From: Tretioscincus oriximinensis
Lineage: Eukaryota > Chordata > Lepidosauria > Squamata > Gymnophthalmidae
Length of the DNA stretch: 64,000 bases
Assembly (NCBI GenBank): GCA_022410635.1
Contig: JAJVDF010000969.1
Location: forward strand, 226,591 to 290,590
Direction of reading: 5' to 3'
The position numbers were made by a program, and so were the translations under genes. Positions 32,957 to 45,108 of the stretch are shown piece after piece. The notes below the pieces were generated by a model. That model was given only the letters and a program-made list of their open reading frames with translations. It was not told where the DNA came from and did not search any database. Each line of letters begins with the position of its first letter. The first letter of the stretch is position 1.

Positions 32957-32973
32957 AAGGATTAACTTGCCTC
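32957..32973. repeat. 17-bp TSD of second L1, right copy
   Basis: Exact second copy of AAGGATTAACTTGCCTC after the A-rich tail. Confidence 0.97.
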
Positions 32974-33167
32974 ATCCACCCATTTAGTAGGCAATTTATC
33001 TCTGGAGGCACATTCAGAGTAGAGATGTGAAAAGGTCAATTAACATTAGAATATCATTTTGATCCATTCCTGCTTGCTATGTGTTTGCCTCAAACCGAAC
33101 ATGAGCTAGTTTCCATGTTGGGAATTTACCTGAACCAGCCTCATGGCTCAGACATGAATAGCAGACA

Positions 33168-33460
33168 TGAATGGCTCAGTTGCTTAGGAAACCGTTTCTC
33201 AGCTGGGAGATGGGGTTTCGAAGCCCTGTGTCAGAAGTAGGGAGGGGAGAGCACTTTCCACTAGCCTGTAGCTCTAGCCAACTCAGCTATTCGAAAGCAA
33301 GAATTGCAAGAAATTGCAATTCACTGCAAGTAGATACATGGGAACCACTACAGCCTGGTGGGGAAGATAGAATGTCAGCCTTCAGGCAAAACACCCTTGT
33401 AAGGCGCTTTGAAAGGTGAGAAAAGTGGGGTATAAGAACCCAGTTCTTCTTCTTCTTCTC
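33168..33460 (+). mobile_element. tRNA-derived SINE, (TTC)n tail (type A), full-length
   Basis: Near-identical to 6327-6650: 'ggctcagttgcttaggaaac' head, GGGTTTCGAAGCCC B-box region, 'ctagcctgtagctctagcca', 'gaaaggtgagaaaagtgggg' and the (TTC)n end. Slightly shorter in the 'gccgctttgagtcc' region. Confidence 0.85.
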
Positions 33461-33782
33461 ATGGTCACAAACACAAATCATTTAATTAAATAATTCACGT
33501 TTGCCCTTGAAAACTTTTTTTAAGGGGAAAAAAGCTATATCCCAGCCCCAAACACATTTGGTCTCAAGTACAAGCACTTGATCATTCAACTAAACAATTC
33601 AAGATTGAACCAAACAGTTTTTCTAATTCAGAATAGTTAGTCCTGTTCCTGGAGTCAGAACTAATATAGAAGGGACATCCCAGGAGAAGACCTGGGATGA
33701 AACGTTTACTTATCAATATCAATATTGTAAACAAATAATGTAAACATTATAAATAAATGAAGTCAAGATATAAAACACTTCT

Positions 33783-33900
33783 TATTTAATTATTTATTTA
33801 TTTGTTTATTTATTTATTTGTACTTGTATCCCACCCTATACCCGAAGGTCTCAGGGTGGGCAACCATAGGGCGGTGCACATAGTTTTTATTGCTTTGTTG
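33783..33900 (-). mobile_element. SINE type B, 5'-truncated
   Basis: Minus-strand tail of the family: 'gccctgagaccttcgggtat' equivalent and a long ATAAATAAAT tail. The tRNA head and part of the body are missing. Confidence 0.8.
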
Positions 33901-36822
33901 TAGAGTGGGTCTGCAGACTCACTTCTTTAACGTGCTCTTGGATTAAGGAAACGGCTTTTCCTTCTATAATTTTAGGAACAATTTTTTTTAATAAGTCAGT
34001 TTTGTATCTTATTTTTATTGTTATTAACGGTCCCAGGACTAGCATAGGATGAACTAGAAATGTAATTAAATGAAGAAATAAATATTTGGCATCACTGATA
34101 AATCCAATTATTATGTAGACTTTGGCAATCTAAAGATTGCAGGATTGCATTTGCATACAGTTAAAAAAGCAACTTGGAGTTGCATGTAGAATATCCAGAT
34201 ATGCCAATTATCTTAGGCCACACTGAAGGTTAGAAACTGTGACATCAGCAATGTGATATGACAGAATTAGCCTTGGGATATCAGTTACAGCATTGTGGAA
34301 CTGCAGTGGGGATTTGGAAACTTGATGGAATTTCTATAGGCATTTTTATAGCAGCTCTGATTTTCAGTGTGATTGTGAATCACCAGACACTTTTGCAAAT
34401 ATTCCCAAAATACAGCTGCAAGATTTAAATCACCAAACTGTTTTTCTGAGTCTGGGGTATAATTTTTTTTATTGTTTCAGACATTGCTTTCTGCACTTAG
34501 ATGAGGTTTAATACTGTTTAGTATTAATAATAGTATTAATAGTTTAATACTACAATTACCTTCAGCAAAGTGTTTGCAGAGAGCTTGATGGAAAACATTC
34601 TTGATGGACTCTGGATTAAGAGTTTCATGGTGCTCCTTATTCATTCCTGGCATTCCATGAAGATTCCTATACGACGACCATCCTTCCAACTGGACGACCT
34701 TTTCAGACTGCAATTAGAATTCAGGAATCAAAACCTCTGGCTCGGGCACCAGATGTGACATTGGAATAAAAACAACTACGTCCAACTAAGGTGCTTGGCA
34801 ACTGAAGAGCCAGATTTAGTACAGCTGTGCTAGTGCCTTGTTTGAATTGCATTGCGCTCTGTGTGTGCAAGTTGCATCAAATCCCTCATGTGCTTTTTTT
34901 GTAGCATTTGGAACTGAAATTTTCTTTTGTCCTAAAGAAATTGCCTTAATCTTTAAATTGCTTTGGTGGTAATTTAAGTCTGTGAGGCAAGAGCTCTTCC
35001 TGGTCTCTCTATTATACAGTAATTTGATTTAACATGAAGGTGTGAGAAGTGAGCATGTCCTGAACTTCAGATTATGGGGTACAGGTTGTTCTTCCCTGAA
35101 TTCTTGCCACCTGAATTCTTCCTAGTTTACAAACAAGGTATTTCCAACCTTTCTTTTCACTGCTGCTTCACCAGTCTAAGGGATTTGGCATTTCCAGGCC
35201 AATTTCATCCCTAAGCATGCAGTGTGCCTCTGAGAACTGGCATTGCTCCAGAAGGTGGAATAAGGTGAAAAAGTGGGAAAAGGCCCACAATTAAGGTAGT
35301 GTAGCTGGTTCCACCACACTGGGGTGCTGCATTGGCAGCTATTGGCTCAGGCACTGGTTGGTGACCATCAATGCTGAAGCCAGGCCTGCCTGCCTCTTCT
35401 TGTCCTGTCTGGTAAGATTTCCACACCTTGATTGAAGTCTTGAATGTACCAGGAGCCAGAAAATACTCCTCCCTGTGCAGTGAGCCAGCTTTGACATGGT
35501 GAGTGGTACATTAACCTGTGTGTGTGTGTCAAATGGGGGAGGGAGACTAAATTCCTTAACACTGGGGCATTATGGGGCCTAATTGCAAATCTGAGAGTGA
35601 AGGACAAAACTTAAGAGTATTGGCTGGTCCTGACATTTGTCCAGCTGCCATGTGGATGAGGTTTCTGATCTGTGTTTCATCTGGCAATAGTTTTGACCCA
35701 GCAAAAAACGGTTGTGTAATACAGGAAATTTGCTTATAAGCGTACAACATCTGCTGAAGTTAACTCTTTTCCATCCCCATTAAAGCTGCAGCTTTCTTGT
35801 CCACATGCAGTTATAGCAGCTGAACTTGAGCAGCTGAATTGATTGTCATTTATTAGGTCTTTTGGTACCACGGATCACTGAATGTTATTTTGTGACAAAT
35901 CGCTCTGTTGGGTCTCACCACTCCAAAAATATCTCAGGAGCTTTAATGGCTGTGGAATTTCATCAGATGCCACTTGTAATACCTGCAGCACTAATAACAT
36001 TTTCTCTTTTTCATGTTCATTAAAGCTGCAAAACTCTCCAATTGCAGCAAAACGTATGAGACTCTGGAAATTGCTTTACTTGTACTAGGATACAGGGGGT
36101 AGGGTTTGTATTGACTGTGTTTGTTGTTTGTCTAAGTTGTTTTAAGTTTTTGTTGTTATGATTTTGTGACAACTTTGTTATGTTGTCCCTTATTTTAGAC
36201 ACTTTATGTTGTTTTCGGTGTTCTGAATAGATTTATTGATTACAGTCAAAGACCAGTAGTATAAAAATCTATTTTTCTTTATCGATACATAAAAGGAGAT
36301 AAAATAGGGGACCAGCTTTAACAATATTAAAATATATTGATAATGTTTATTTAAATATATGTAATAACAGTACAAAAACAGAATATCAAAATGTTGTCCA
36401 TTGCAATAAGGATAATAAAACTTATTAATAAAACAGAAATTAGTTTACTCATTCAGTTCATTTGCTTTCCCACCCCAACCACATGCTCAGTTATTCCATG
36501 CCACCACAATGTGCCATTTGCTCACCAGCCCTGCCCTTCTCCTCCACCATGTGCATATAAATATTTTAAATAAAGAACAAATAAGAGAGTGAGGCATGCA
36601 GCACAAAAATATAGCCCATTTCTTAAACATAAGCAAGCACTTCAGATAAAAGATGCTGCATCCCCCATTTTAGAAAGCAGCACATAGGTTGTCTCTACAT
36701 AAAAAAGAGCAGTTCCTTGATATTTACAGTTTGTTCTTTGTGTTGAATATGAATGGGCATCTTTGGTCCTGTTTACATAAGCTAGGGCTACCATATAAAA
36801 ACCGGGAAAGTGCTTTGTAACT
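33901..36822. other. Largest unassigned stretch, 2.9 kb
   Basis: No gene, SINE, CR1, L1 or LTR recognised. A short (GT)n run is near 35517-35530. Two copies of an 'attaaagctgca(g/a)' block (about 35780 and 36020) suggest an old repeat. The open frames are under 80 codons and without domains. Confidence 0.5.
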
Positions 36823-37645
36823 TGTTGGGATTCTCCCCCTGGGACACATATTAGATATAAAATATATGATTAATATATCATTTATAGCTGGAACTAGCTA
36901 CCAAAGAGAGGCCTCTGGGAAATTAATTTTCAAAAAATCCTTGGTCAACCTGACCTTTCCCTTACCCCTGCCTACACTCAGGAACTCTCTTAATCCCTTT
37001 TCCTCTGCCTGGGGGCACCTGTGAAAGGTAGCTCCTGGTTCTTGTACTGTCTAAACAATAGACACATTTAAATCCCATTGTCAACTGGGAAGTCAACTGT
37101 TTGCCTCTGGCCAAGGCAGGCTTGACTCCCTATGGGAAAATCTCTTGGGCAAACTAGCCTAAAGCTTCCCTATTGTACTAAGGAAGCCACTCTTTTACCT
37201 TCTTCCCCTTTTCTGTATACACTAGGTCTCACCTCATTGTTTGATGCCAATCAAGGGTCATCAAAGTCTGGACCCTTGGCATGAATCATCTTCCTGTCAG
37301 GTTTGATTGACAGGGGACCTCAATGATAGCTGAATTTCCAGTAATTAGGCACACCACACTCCCACATATCTCTTCTCCTATTGGTTACTGTACCCAGGCT
37401 GCACCCACTGGGGAGGGGGCATAACGTGTCATGTACTACGTAATTTGCCCACGTTGGGCACCCTCCGCCCTTTTCATTCCGTCATGATATTGATACACGC
37501 CTTCTGATTCTGTTGTCAATAAAAGTGGAGACCCTTCTCCCTTCTGGAGGCTTCCATACACTCGTGGACCTCCTACGTCTCCAGTTACCCTGAAGTGTCG
37601 TCTGTGTGCCGGTTATTGTCGTGGCAAGTGATACGGACCCCAGGG
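36823..37645 (+). repeat. Solo LTR of an LTR retroelement (copy 1)
   Basis: Starts TGTTGGGATTC and contains 'aggctgcacccactggggag', 'aacgtgtca' and 'acgccttctgattctgttgt' followed by CAATAAAAGTGG (polyadenylation signal), then 'gtggacctcctacgtctcc'. The same blocks in the same order are at 44770-45108 and 57780-58440. No internal gag-pol region was seen next to it, so it is called solo. Boundaries are approximate. Confidence 0.65.
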
Positions 37646-38239
37646 CAAGCCTCCTCGCTTCACCGATCCGGTCGCATTTAATGAGTAAGCCGAATCTCAT
37701 TAGTAACTTATTTATGATTTTATTTATATCATGTCTTCTTCCAAAGAGCACAGGGCACTACACATTTTTCATTTTATTGTTACTGAAATCCTATGACTTT
37801 GTCAAGGTTACGACCAAGCAACCAGTGGGAAAGGACTGGGCTAGGGTCTTAAAATTTTGAGTCTTAAAATAAGCTCAAACTATTAAATAAATTAGCTAAA
37901 AGCTTAGATAAAGTACTTGAAAATAAACAATGCACCTCAGAGTTTAAAGCCTAGTGGCTATTATATTGTTCCAGAAGAAGAGTGTTCTAACTCCACTTTA
38001 GAGGAATTTGGAGATTGGTACTCCATTTTGTTCTATTGGGCGACCATAATAATTTAACCAGGAATCAAATGACACATCATTAGAGCATGGTAAAACTAGA
38101 ACATAGTATTTTGATTCTGAATACTCCATACAGTTCCTAACCATGTTGTTCTAACTTCAGCAGCCAATGATAGCAGGGTTACCTAGTCAAGTGCAATGGC
38201 TGCTTGCCTCACGAGGTAGACTTGCCATGAGGTAGACCT
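37646..38239. other. Unassigned DNA between LTR and gypsy gag
   Basis: No gene or clear repeat. No tRNA primer-binding site or LTR linking either neighbour was recognised. Confidence 0.4.
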
Positions 38240-38917
38240 GAGAATCACTTTATCTGGTGGCACTGAGGAGCTTCCTGGGTTCCTGGCCCAGGTCTCGGCC
38301 TACCAAACATGTTATGGGGCAGGTTTGCATTCGATGCGCACAGGGTGCAGTTCATTTTGGACAAGTTGAGAGGCAAGGCCCAGGAATGGCTGCTGCTCAT
38401 GCAGCGATCAGAAGCGAAGGAGCTGAAATCGGTCTGCACACTTACCAAAGGGATCTGGGAGAAGTTCGGTGATCCATACTGGTGTGAGTTGGCGGTAGAG
38501 CAGCTTCACATCATCATGCAGGGGTCCAGACGGGTCATCAAGTACGCAGCAGAGTTCCGAAGGTATGTAGGATGGGTCCTCGACTGGCCCGAGGAGCTCA
38601 TCATCATCCAGTTCCATGACGGTCTCCACCCATCCATTCTGGTGGCAACAGTGATGATGCCAATTCCTAGGACTCCGAGCGACTGGATCCAGCAGGCCCA
38701 GGCCATCGAGGAGAGACGGTGTTCTGTCAAGCTGGCCATTTGGCACCAGCAGTTCCTCGCCACGGCAACAACAGGTCCTCNTATGGCCCGTTCGACGTTG
38801 CAAAGGCAGCGGCATAGCAGTTGCTTTGGGTGTGGCCAGTCAGGCCATTTTGTAGCAGCATGCTACAGGGGAACAAGGAGCAGTGTGCGGTGGCATGAGC
38901 TCCCGGTGCCCAGATAG
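38240..38917 (+). pseudogene. Ty3/gypsy (sushi-type) gag remnant
   Basis: An open frame from 38309 resembles the capsid of sushi-type gypsy Gag (FILDKLRGKAQEWLLLMQ, then EEL). It ends in a CCHC zinc knuckle (CFGCGQSGHFVAAC, C-x2-C-x4-H-x4-C) near 38821-38862. One N and a stop shortly after the knuckle break it. Mammalian RTL/PEG10 genes are domesticated from this group, but here the flanking pro-pol is equally decayed, which argues against domestication. Confidence 0.8.
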
Positions 38918-39790
38918 CCAATCAGCATGAGGGACGTCAACACCCACCAGTTCCTGCGCCACGGCAATTTGCTCCTACATCACAGGCCTGCCTATTAAGG
39001 GCAGAGCCCAGCCAGGATCAGCCGGCGGGAAACGACATGGCCTGGTATTGAGCGGCGCACCAATCTGGGCCTCAACTCTCTGGTAGTCTGGGCAACCATT
39101 GACTCTGGGTGTCGAGGTGCTTGTTGCATGTAGGGCTGGCCACAAGGTTGGGTGTTCCCTTGAGTCCGCTGCACAGTCCTGTTGAATTTCTCATGATAGA
39201 TGGGAGCCGTATGTCAGGGGGCATGGTCTCTCATATTTCAAAAAAACTGTTGGCTTGCAGTGGAGGGCTGCTAATCTGTGGGTTGCCGGGCATATTGTAT
39301 GTGAGCTGGTATTGGGGCTATCTTGGGTATGTATGCACAATCCAACTATTGACAGGGTCATGAGCATAATAACATTCACAGCAAGCTGTGCCTTCCATAC
39401 ACGTATGGCTGCCGAAGCCCTCATGGGTTCTGAATCCAGTCTGGACTCTGGGGTATTGTTCTCTTTACAGCATGTGGACAGTACTGGGGAAGACCTGTGC
39501 AGTACTGAGTATAGTGACCTGGCAGAGGTATTTGGGAAGGTGGTCTACAATAATCTCCCACCCCATTGTGCTTCAGACTGTGCCATTGGGGAGGGGGTTA
39601 AACTGCCTAAATCCCGCCTGTATCTTATGTCGCAGGAAGAGACTGCTGCTCTACGAGACTTTATAGATACGAACTTGGCCAGGGGTTTCATTTTTCCCTC
39701 CACATCCACGGTTGCCGCTCCTGTTTTCTTTCAGTGGAAGAAGACGGGGGAGCTGAGACTGAAGAAAAAGAAGTGTTTTTTAGCTCTGCT
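38918..39790 (+). pseudogene. Ty3/gypsy protease-RT remnant
   Basis: It continues from the gag frame. A retroviral-type aspartic protease box (ATIDSG near 39095) is followed by a stop. Further on is the pre-RT segment (YSDLAEVFGKVVYNNLPPHC, SFIFPSTSTVAAPVFF-like near 39700), where RT should start, and it then ends abruptly at about 39780 without the catalytic RT motifs. At least two frame breaks. Confidence 0.78.
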
Positions 39791-39829
39791 TTTCTCAACC
39801 TGAAGAGAATCAAACAGCTTAATAACCTT

Positions 39830-39963
39830 TTATTCTTCTCTTCACAATAACACCTTGTGAAGTAGGTGAGACTGAAAGACCTCTGAAGAATGTAACTAGC
39901 TTAGTCAACTTTTGTGGAAGAGAGTAGAATCAAACTGGGAGACTTCCAGATCAGAGTCTAANC
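39830..39963 (-). mobile_element. Old type-B-like SINE fragment
   Basis: Minus-strand similarity to 'cctacttcacaaggtgttat' and the 'gtctcccagtttgattctac' B-box region of the type B SINE, with many changes. Head and core only. Confidence 0.55.
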
Positions 39964-40692
39964 ACAACCTTAGACAGTCTCACTAAACAGCCACTCCCCA
40001 AATGATAACATAATGCATTTTATTTTTCAACTACAGTGCTCTCAGTTCATGCTTTCAAGACATGTTTTCACTCTGAATGAACTTAAACCATCACATCTTG
40101 CTTCCTTTTTTTTACTAGAGAGCAGAAGGCTTTGGCTTACTCTCCCCCAAGAATCTGCCCTCCAAAGGACTTTTTAACTTTTGGGGTATAGCCAACTTTG
40201 AATTTGGTAGCATCAGGAAGAAATGCCAGAAGGGACAGTGAAAACCCAGGAAATAATGACAGAAGAAAAGAATTTATGTTAACTTTTGTAAGTGTTAACT
40301 GAGACACCAGTTGCAATTTGTGTAATATCTCTTTTGAAGAATGTGCTTGATAAAGAAGATAAAAAGGGAAGAAAGAGGGAATTGTGACAGTACAATAGAG
40401 TCTGAAATTTATTTAGGAATAAATCTCATCAAACACAATGGGCTTCTGAGGGAAAATACAGAGGAATGCATTGTAAAGCTGATAACAGCTAACTGTTATA
40501 AGGTGTTTTTTCCATTACAAGCACTGAGAAAATGCAATAAGATTTGTTTAGTGTATGTGCAGAGACAGTTCTTGGCAAACTCTCATTACCAGGTTTCAGG
40601 ATTTTTTTTTTATTTTAGCAATGCAGTTCCCATAATGATTAGCTCTGAAGCTTTGGTCACACCTTTACTTTTAACTCTTTAGTCCTTAAACC
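39964..40692. other. Unassigned intergenic DNA
   Basis: No gene or recognised element. Confidence 0.45.
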
Positions 40693-40845
40693 CCAAGCCT
40701 TGTTCTGGGTTATATCTCTGGACAGAGCTTGTATAGCCAGTATAAACTGTGGCATCATTCAGGACCTGCCATGGTCTACACTAACAGGATGGTAGGCTCC
40801 TATTTCAAGGTATGGCCCAGATTAAGTTTCAGTGGGGACTTGGCC
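40693..40845. mobile_element. MITE (GTCCCCACTGA family), third copy
   Basis: Reverse-complemented right end GGCCAAGTCCCCACTGAAAC matches 746-765 and 1574-1592. The left end 'ccaagccttgttctgggtta' with 'tatctctggacag' is the partner arm. The internal block 'tctacactaacaggatggta' and 'ggctcctatttc' is also found at 1478-1515. Confidence 0.5.
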
Positions 40846-43221
40846 TAATTCATTTTTTTAAGGAAAGTTTAAATTAAACGTGTAACCACAGTATTGTATT
40901 GCATAAGTATTGCAATCCAAAAATAAATGTGGGTGTGTGTAGAATTACTATATATAATTTTAATCTGTGAAAGTTTTATGAGTCATTTATTTCATGACCA
41001 TTTTAAATGGAACTGTAAGGAAAAGTCTTGAAATTAAACTTTATTCACATAAAGTTAAAANAACACTTTTGATAGGTAAGGCTTAAGGAAGGGTTGACTT
41101 GTAGCTCAGGGGTAATTTGAGCAGTCAAAGTGTTGTTGGTTTAATTTCTAGCCTTTGCCTGTAAATAGAAAATGAGTAAAGCACTTCTGTATTTGGTACC
41201 CATGTAGTAAACCAGGAATTAACTGCAGCTTGATAATATCCTAGAATTGTAAGATATTACTTAGGTCTGATTTGCATTTGGCCTTGTTCTTTTCCAAAAA
41301 GCTATTATGGGCTATAGTACAGGCCTTAGCACTAGTTTCTCATATAAAAACCCAGATAAAANTTTACATCTTTAAAGGATGTAAAAACATGATTTTGAAC
41401 TTTTTTGGGCTGGTTATATGTAACTGCAGCCCAAGTCCAACATTTCCTTCCCAATTTGTCCTGAGGGATTNAGATGCAATATATAGGGGCCTGCTATTTC
41501 CTGATAGTTCAGATCATGGTAGGTCCCAAATGGACTGCGGATGATGGATCCCATATAAGGCAAATAGGTTGTTAGTAATATTGTGTGGAGGCAGAACAGC
41601 AAAATGTCATTTCTGATGTCCTCTTCNCCTTACCTTCTATTTTATGTTTGCTGACAGTATATGTAAAATCTTTTAACTTCCTGATCAAAACATTTTATAG
41701 CTGGTATTAGAAAGTTTAGAAATGGGATAGGAATTGTCGTATACATTCTATACTTCTGTTCACAGACAATTTGATGTGCTGGTTCTTACCATAATAAATA
41801 CCTAATCCAGAAATGTAGATTCAATGCATGCTTCTTGCAGCCATGATCTTGATAGCTCAGATCCAGTATACAGGCAGATACACCATTGCTTAATCTGGAA
41901 CAGGTAGATTAATGTGGTCTACCATTATTTTGGATTAGAGAACTCTTANCAGAGATCAAATCTGGATTACCAACTAGTCCTATCATGCAGAAACTCCTTA
42001 AACTGGATTACTATGTATGTGCATATAGTCTTTTTGTTCTCTTTTAATTAGGAAATTTTAACTCTGGATAGTGTGACAATGGCTGCAAATGAGAACATGG
42101 AGTGGCAGCATGCTGGGCGCACTAAAATCTAAATCCAAAGCTCTCTCACCTTCGTCAGTTCGCATAGCCATATGTGCCAGAAGTGTATTTGGGTCTGTAA
42201 TGCGAATTGGGTGCAGTTCCTTGCAATTCGCGTTAACAGCACTCTATGGAGCTCTCTGGCTCCCCCTCTGTTGAACTGCAGCTTTGTCCACCCTCTTCCT
42301 ACTCCAGCCAGTTTATCACACAAGTTCAGAAAACACACTTCTCCTTCGTGGGGGTCTCTGCCTTACTGGAACCCTTTTTCTCCTCTGTGGAGATCCCTGC
42401 CTCACTGGCGAGGTGCTGATGGGGGTCAGCAATAATAGGAAGCACTGCCAGCCCGCCAGCCTGGAAGAGAAGAAGAGGAGGAGGCCAGGCTCAGGTACCG
42501 GTAAGGAAGGGATCCCCACAGAGGAGGAGATGGTTGAGCTTCTGAGCTCGTGCAGGTTAGATGAGGTGAACGGCAGCAGGAAGGGTGTATGGACATTTAA
42601 AGCGCACCAAATGGAAGACTGAATACAGAAGCTGGATCCAACCTCCCAATTCCAGCAATTGTTTTCCCNCCCCATTTTAAGGCATAGTAGCAGCCAATGT
42701 TTGTTGGAATGTAGACATATGAATTTGAATGAAGATCTAGACTTCATATAATGCTTCCAGCACTGCTTCAGAACTTAATGTACAGGAGTATAGAAAAGAC
42801 AAATTAGTCCCAGATGAATGCTGAATCAATCCATATAGAATTAATGTAGTCTTTTCAAGACTGATTCTTTTTGCTCTCAGTTCTATAATAGTGTAAATCC
42901 TTATGCAATGGATCCTACAAGCGTTTTCTGAACGCACACAGAGATGGTGATTGACACACCTCAAGGGGGTATTGCTCATTAGTGTGTGAACTGCCATGGA
43001 GAAGGCCCTATCCTGGGTTCCCACCTTCTTTGCCACTGAGAGAGGTGCAACAGTCAGGAGGGCCACTGAGAGAGGTGGAACAGTCTTAAGGCATGGGCAG
43101 GTTGGTATGGGAGAAGGTGTTTGGGGCATCTTCTATTTGGGGCAAAGTAATTATTTTGGATATTTACCCATACACCAGACAATAATTAGAATTAACTGAA
43201 ATTCAGTTAATTCTTTTTCTG
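40846..43221. other. Unassigned intergenic DNA
   Basis: No gene. At 41097-41160 'gtagctcaggggtaattt' and 'ggtttaatttctagcc' look like eroded A and B boxes of an old tRNA-derived SINE. The region 42400-42620 is GC-richer than its surroundings but has no recognised content. The 42985-43110 block ('gccatggagaaggccctatc') may be LINE 3' UTR. Confidence 0.4.
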
Positions 43222-43292
43222 AACCGCTTTGAGTCCCTTTGAAAGGTGAGAAAAGCAGGGTATAAGAACCCAGTTCTTCTTCTTCTTCTTCT
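43222..43292 (+). mobile_element. SINE type A tail fragment
   Basis: 'accgctttgagtccctttga' to 'gcagggtataagaacccagt' plus (TTC)n, the last ~70 bp of the SINE at 6327. Confidence 0.8.
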
Positions 43293-44769
43293 GAGTGCTC
43301 TGGTGGCCAGGAATGACAGTTTCTCATTATTGGAATCACTGGGGACCTATAAGTGGTGCCCCAAATCACCAAATGGATCCTTGTAGTATAATATACAATG
43401 CAGATAAAACAAAAATAGGATCACGCAATTGATATGGTTGTTTATATACACACCGGGCTAGATCCATTTCTCAAAATCTGAATTAACATGATCCTCATTA
43501 GCTGCAACAGGCTGGACCACATTAGAAGTGGAACAATGCACAGTATAACATAGACCTGAAGTTGTTAGTCCACATGACACAATCTGAGCCTCCAGCTTGC
43601 AATTCATCCATGAAATGCAAGCGAGGCCACTCACTGCTGCATCCAAATGTTTGCTAGGCATTGGAGCTGAATTTACAGACAGCATTTTTCAGCAGAGAGA
43701 CTTCGAAGGTGATGTGAAGGGGATTTTGCCATGCTGTTCAAGTAATACAACTTGCAACTACATCCATGCTCATGCAAGTCCAATCTACATCTGTATGTTC
43801 CACTGCTTCAACTGGATCTGGTGGTGCCTGTATGGATGTAGTCCTGATGGATGTAGACACTATTCCAGGCAAAAAGGTTCTTAGAACAAATTAGCCCTAG
43901 TTCCACACAGACAATGTGTACCAGTTAACTCTTTAAACTGGATTAGTCCTCAGTCCTCATAAGAGTCCTCAGTCCCCTAACCCTTTGGTAAGGAAGACAT
44001 AGATTTCCTGTTGTCTTGGTGCTGGAGATTTCACAGACTAGGAAGGAAAAACATGACAACCTTATATCGTCATGATTGTCTTGGAGTCTCCTCATTTGCT
44101 AAGTTCCAGGGAAAGCTTCATCATGAATGACTCATGGAATAGGTGAGCCTGGAAACTTCCTCATTTAAACTCCACTTTGACCAGACTTGCCAAAGCATCA
44201 ATGTNTTTCTTCCTCTCTCACTCTCTTTCTTTTCTCTCTCTTTCTTTCTTAGAATGAAGACTGGTGGCAGTGCAACTGCCTTGAATTCCTGCCTGTTTCA
44301 TAACAGAAGACTGTTAAAACTGGGCAGTGTGCCTTAAAATATCTCTCCCAGGGTGATGGTGCCCTGATTGATATCATCAATCACAGTTTGTTCATTTTTA
44401 AATGGACATACTTAGTAATCTGGTTTAAAGAACTCAGTAGTCCACATCATTTGCATGGAGCTAGTGGTAATCTGGATCAAGTTTGTAATAAGAAATGTTT
44501 CATCTACAATAGTAATGGATTAAGTGGTAGCATGAATGAGCATGAACATAGCTTTGAATCTGCATTGAATCTGCATGAACATAAGTTTCATGTTTGCTCA
44601 GGCTGAGTTCCCCTGGCCAGAATCATTGGCCTTAATGGGTGCCTGAAGCAACGCTATTCAAAGGCAATCAAGCCTGTGCGCCCAAAGAGTGAGTCATGGT
44701 TTCCTGGCCATTAACATCTTGATTNAGGCACACAAAGGATAACCAGGTCCATTCAGGTAGCCACACATA
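43293..44769. other. Unassigned intergenic DNA
   Basis: No gene. A (CT)n patch lies at about 44209-44252. Sequence from about 44620 may be the diverged 5' part of the LTR annotated next. Confidence 0.4.
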
Positions 44770-45108
44770 CTCACCAACATGCCCAATTTCGGAAGCTCCA
44801 GACCAGGCTGCACCCACTTGGGGAGGGGAGAAACGTGTCACACAGGTGTCACCACCTGACCCACGTGGGGTATGCCAACCCCTTTTTTCCTCGTCATAAT
44901 CCTAAATCACGCCTTCTGATCTGGAGGTCAATAAAAGTGGACGCACAGAGACCCTCGGGGGGAATTCCATGGCCCGTGGACCCTCCTGAGACTGCTCCTT
45001 GAACCAAGTTGTGTTGCCCGTGTGATTCCTGTTATACNTGTTTATCTACTGCGGTGAAAGCTGCATTCGTTACCAGTTTGGCGCAGAATATCGGGAAGCG
45101 AACCCCGA
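44770..45108 (+). repeat. Solo LTR of the same family (copy 2), 3' part
   Basis: Contains 'ccaggctgcacccacttggg', 'gtgtcacacaggtgtca', 'cacgccttctgatctggagg', TCAATAAAAGTGG and 'cccgtggaccctcctgagac', ending near CGAACCCCGATA, the inverted complement of the 5' terminus TGTCGGGGTTCG of copy 3. No internal region follows. Confidence 0.65.

Noticed and set aside
38240..38917. Domesticated RTL/PEG10-like gag gene
   Set aside because: The frame is short and closed soon after the zinc knuckle, and adjoining pro-pol is decayed in the same way. A dead copy is the simpler reading.
41097..41160. Possible functional tRNA gene
   Set aside because: The A- and B-box-like words are too eroded and no cloverleaf can be drawn. 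More likely an old SINE head.
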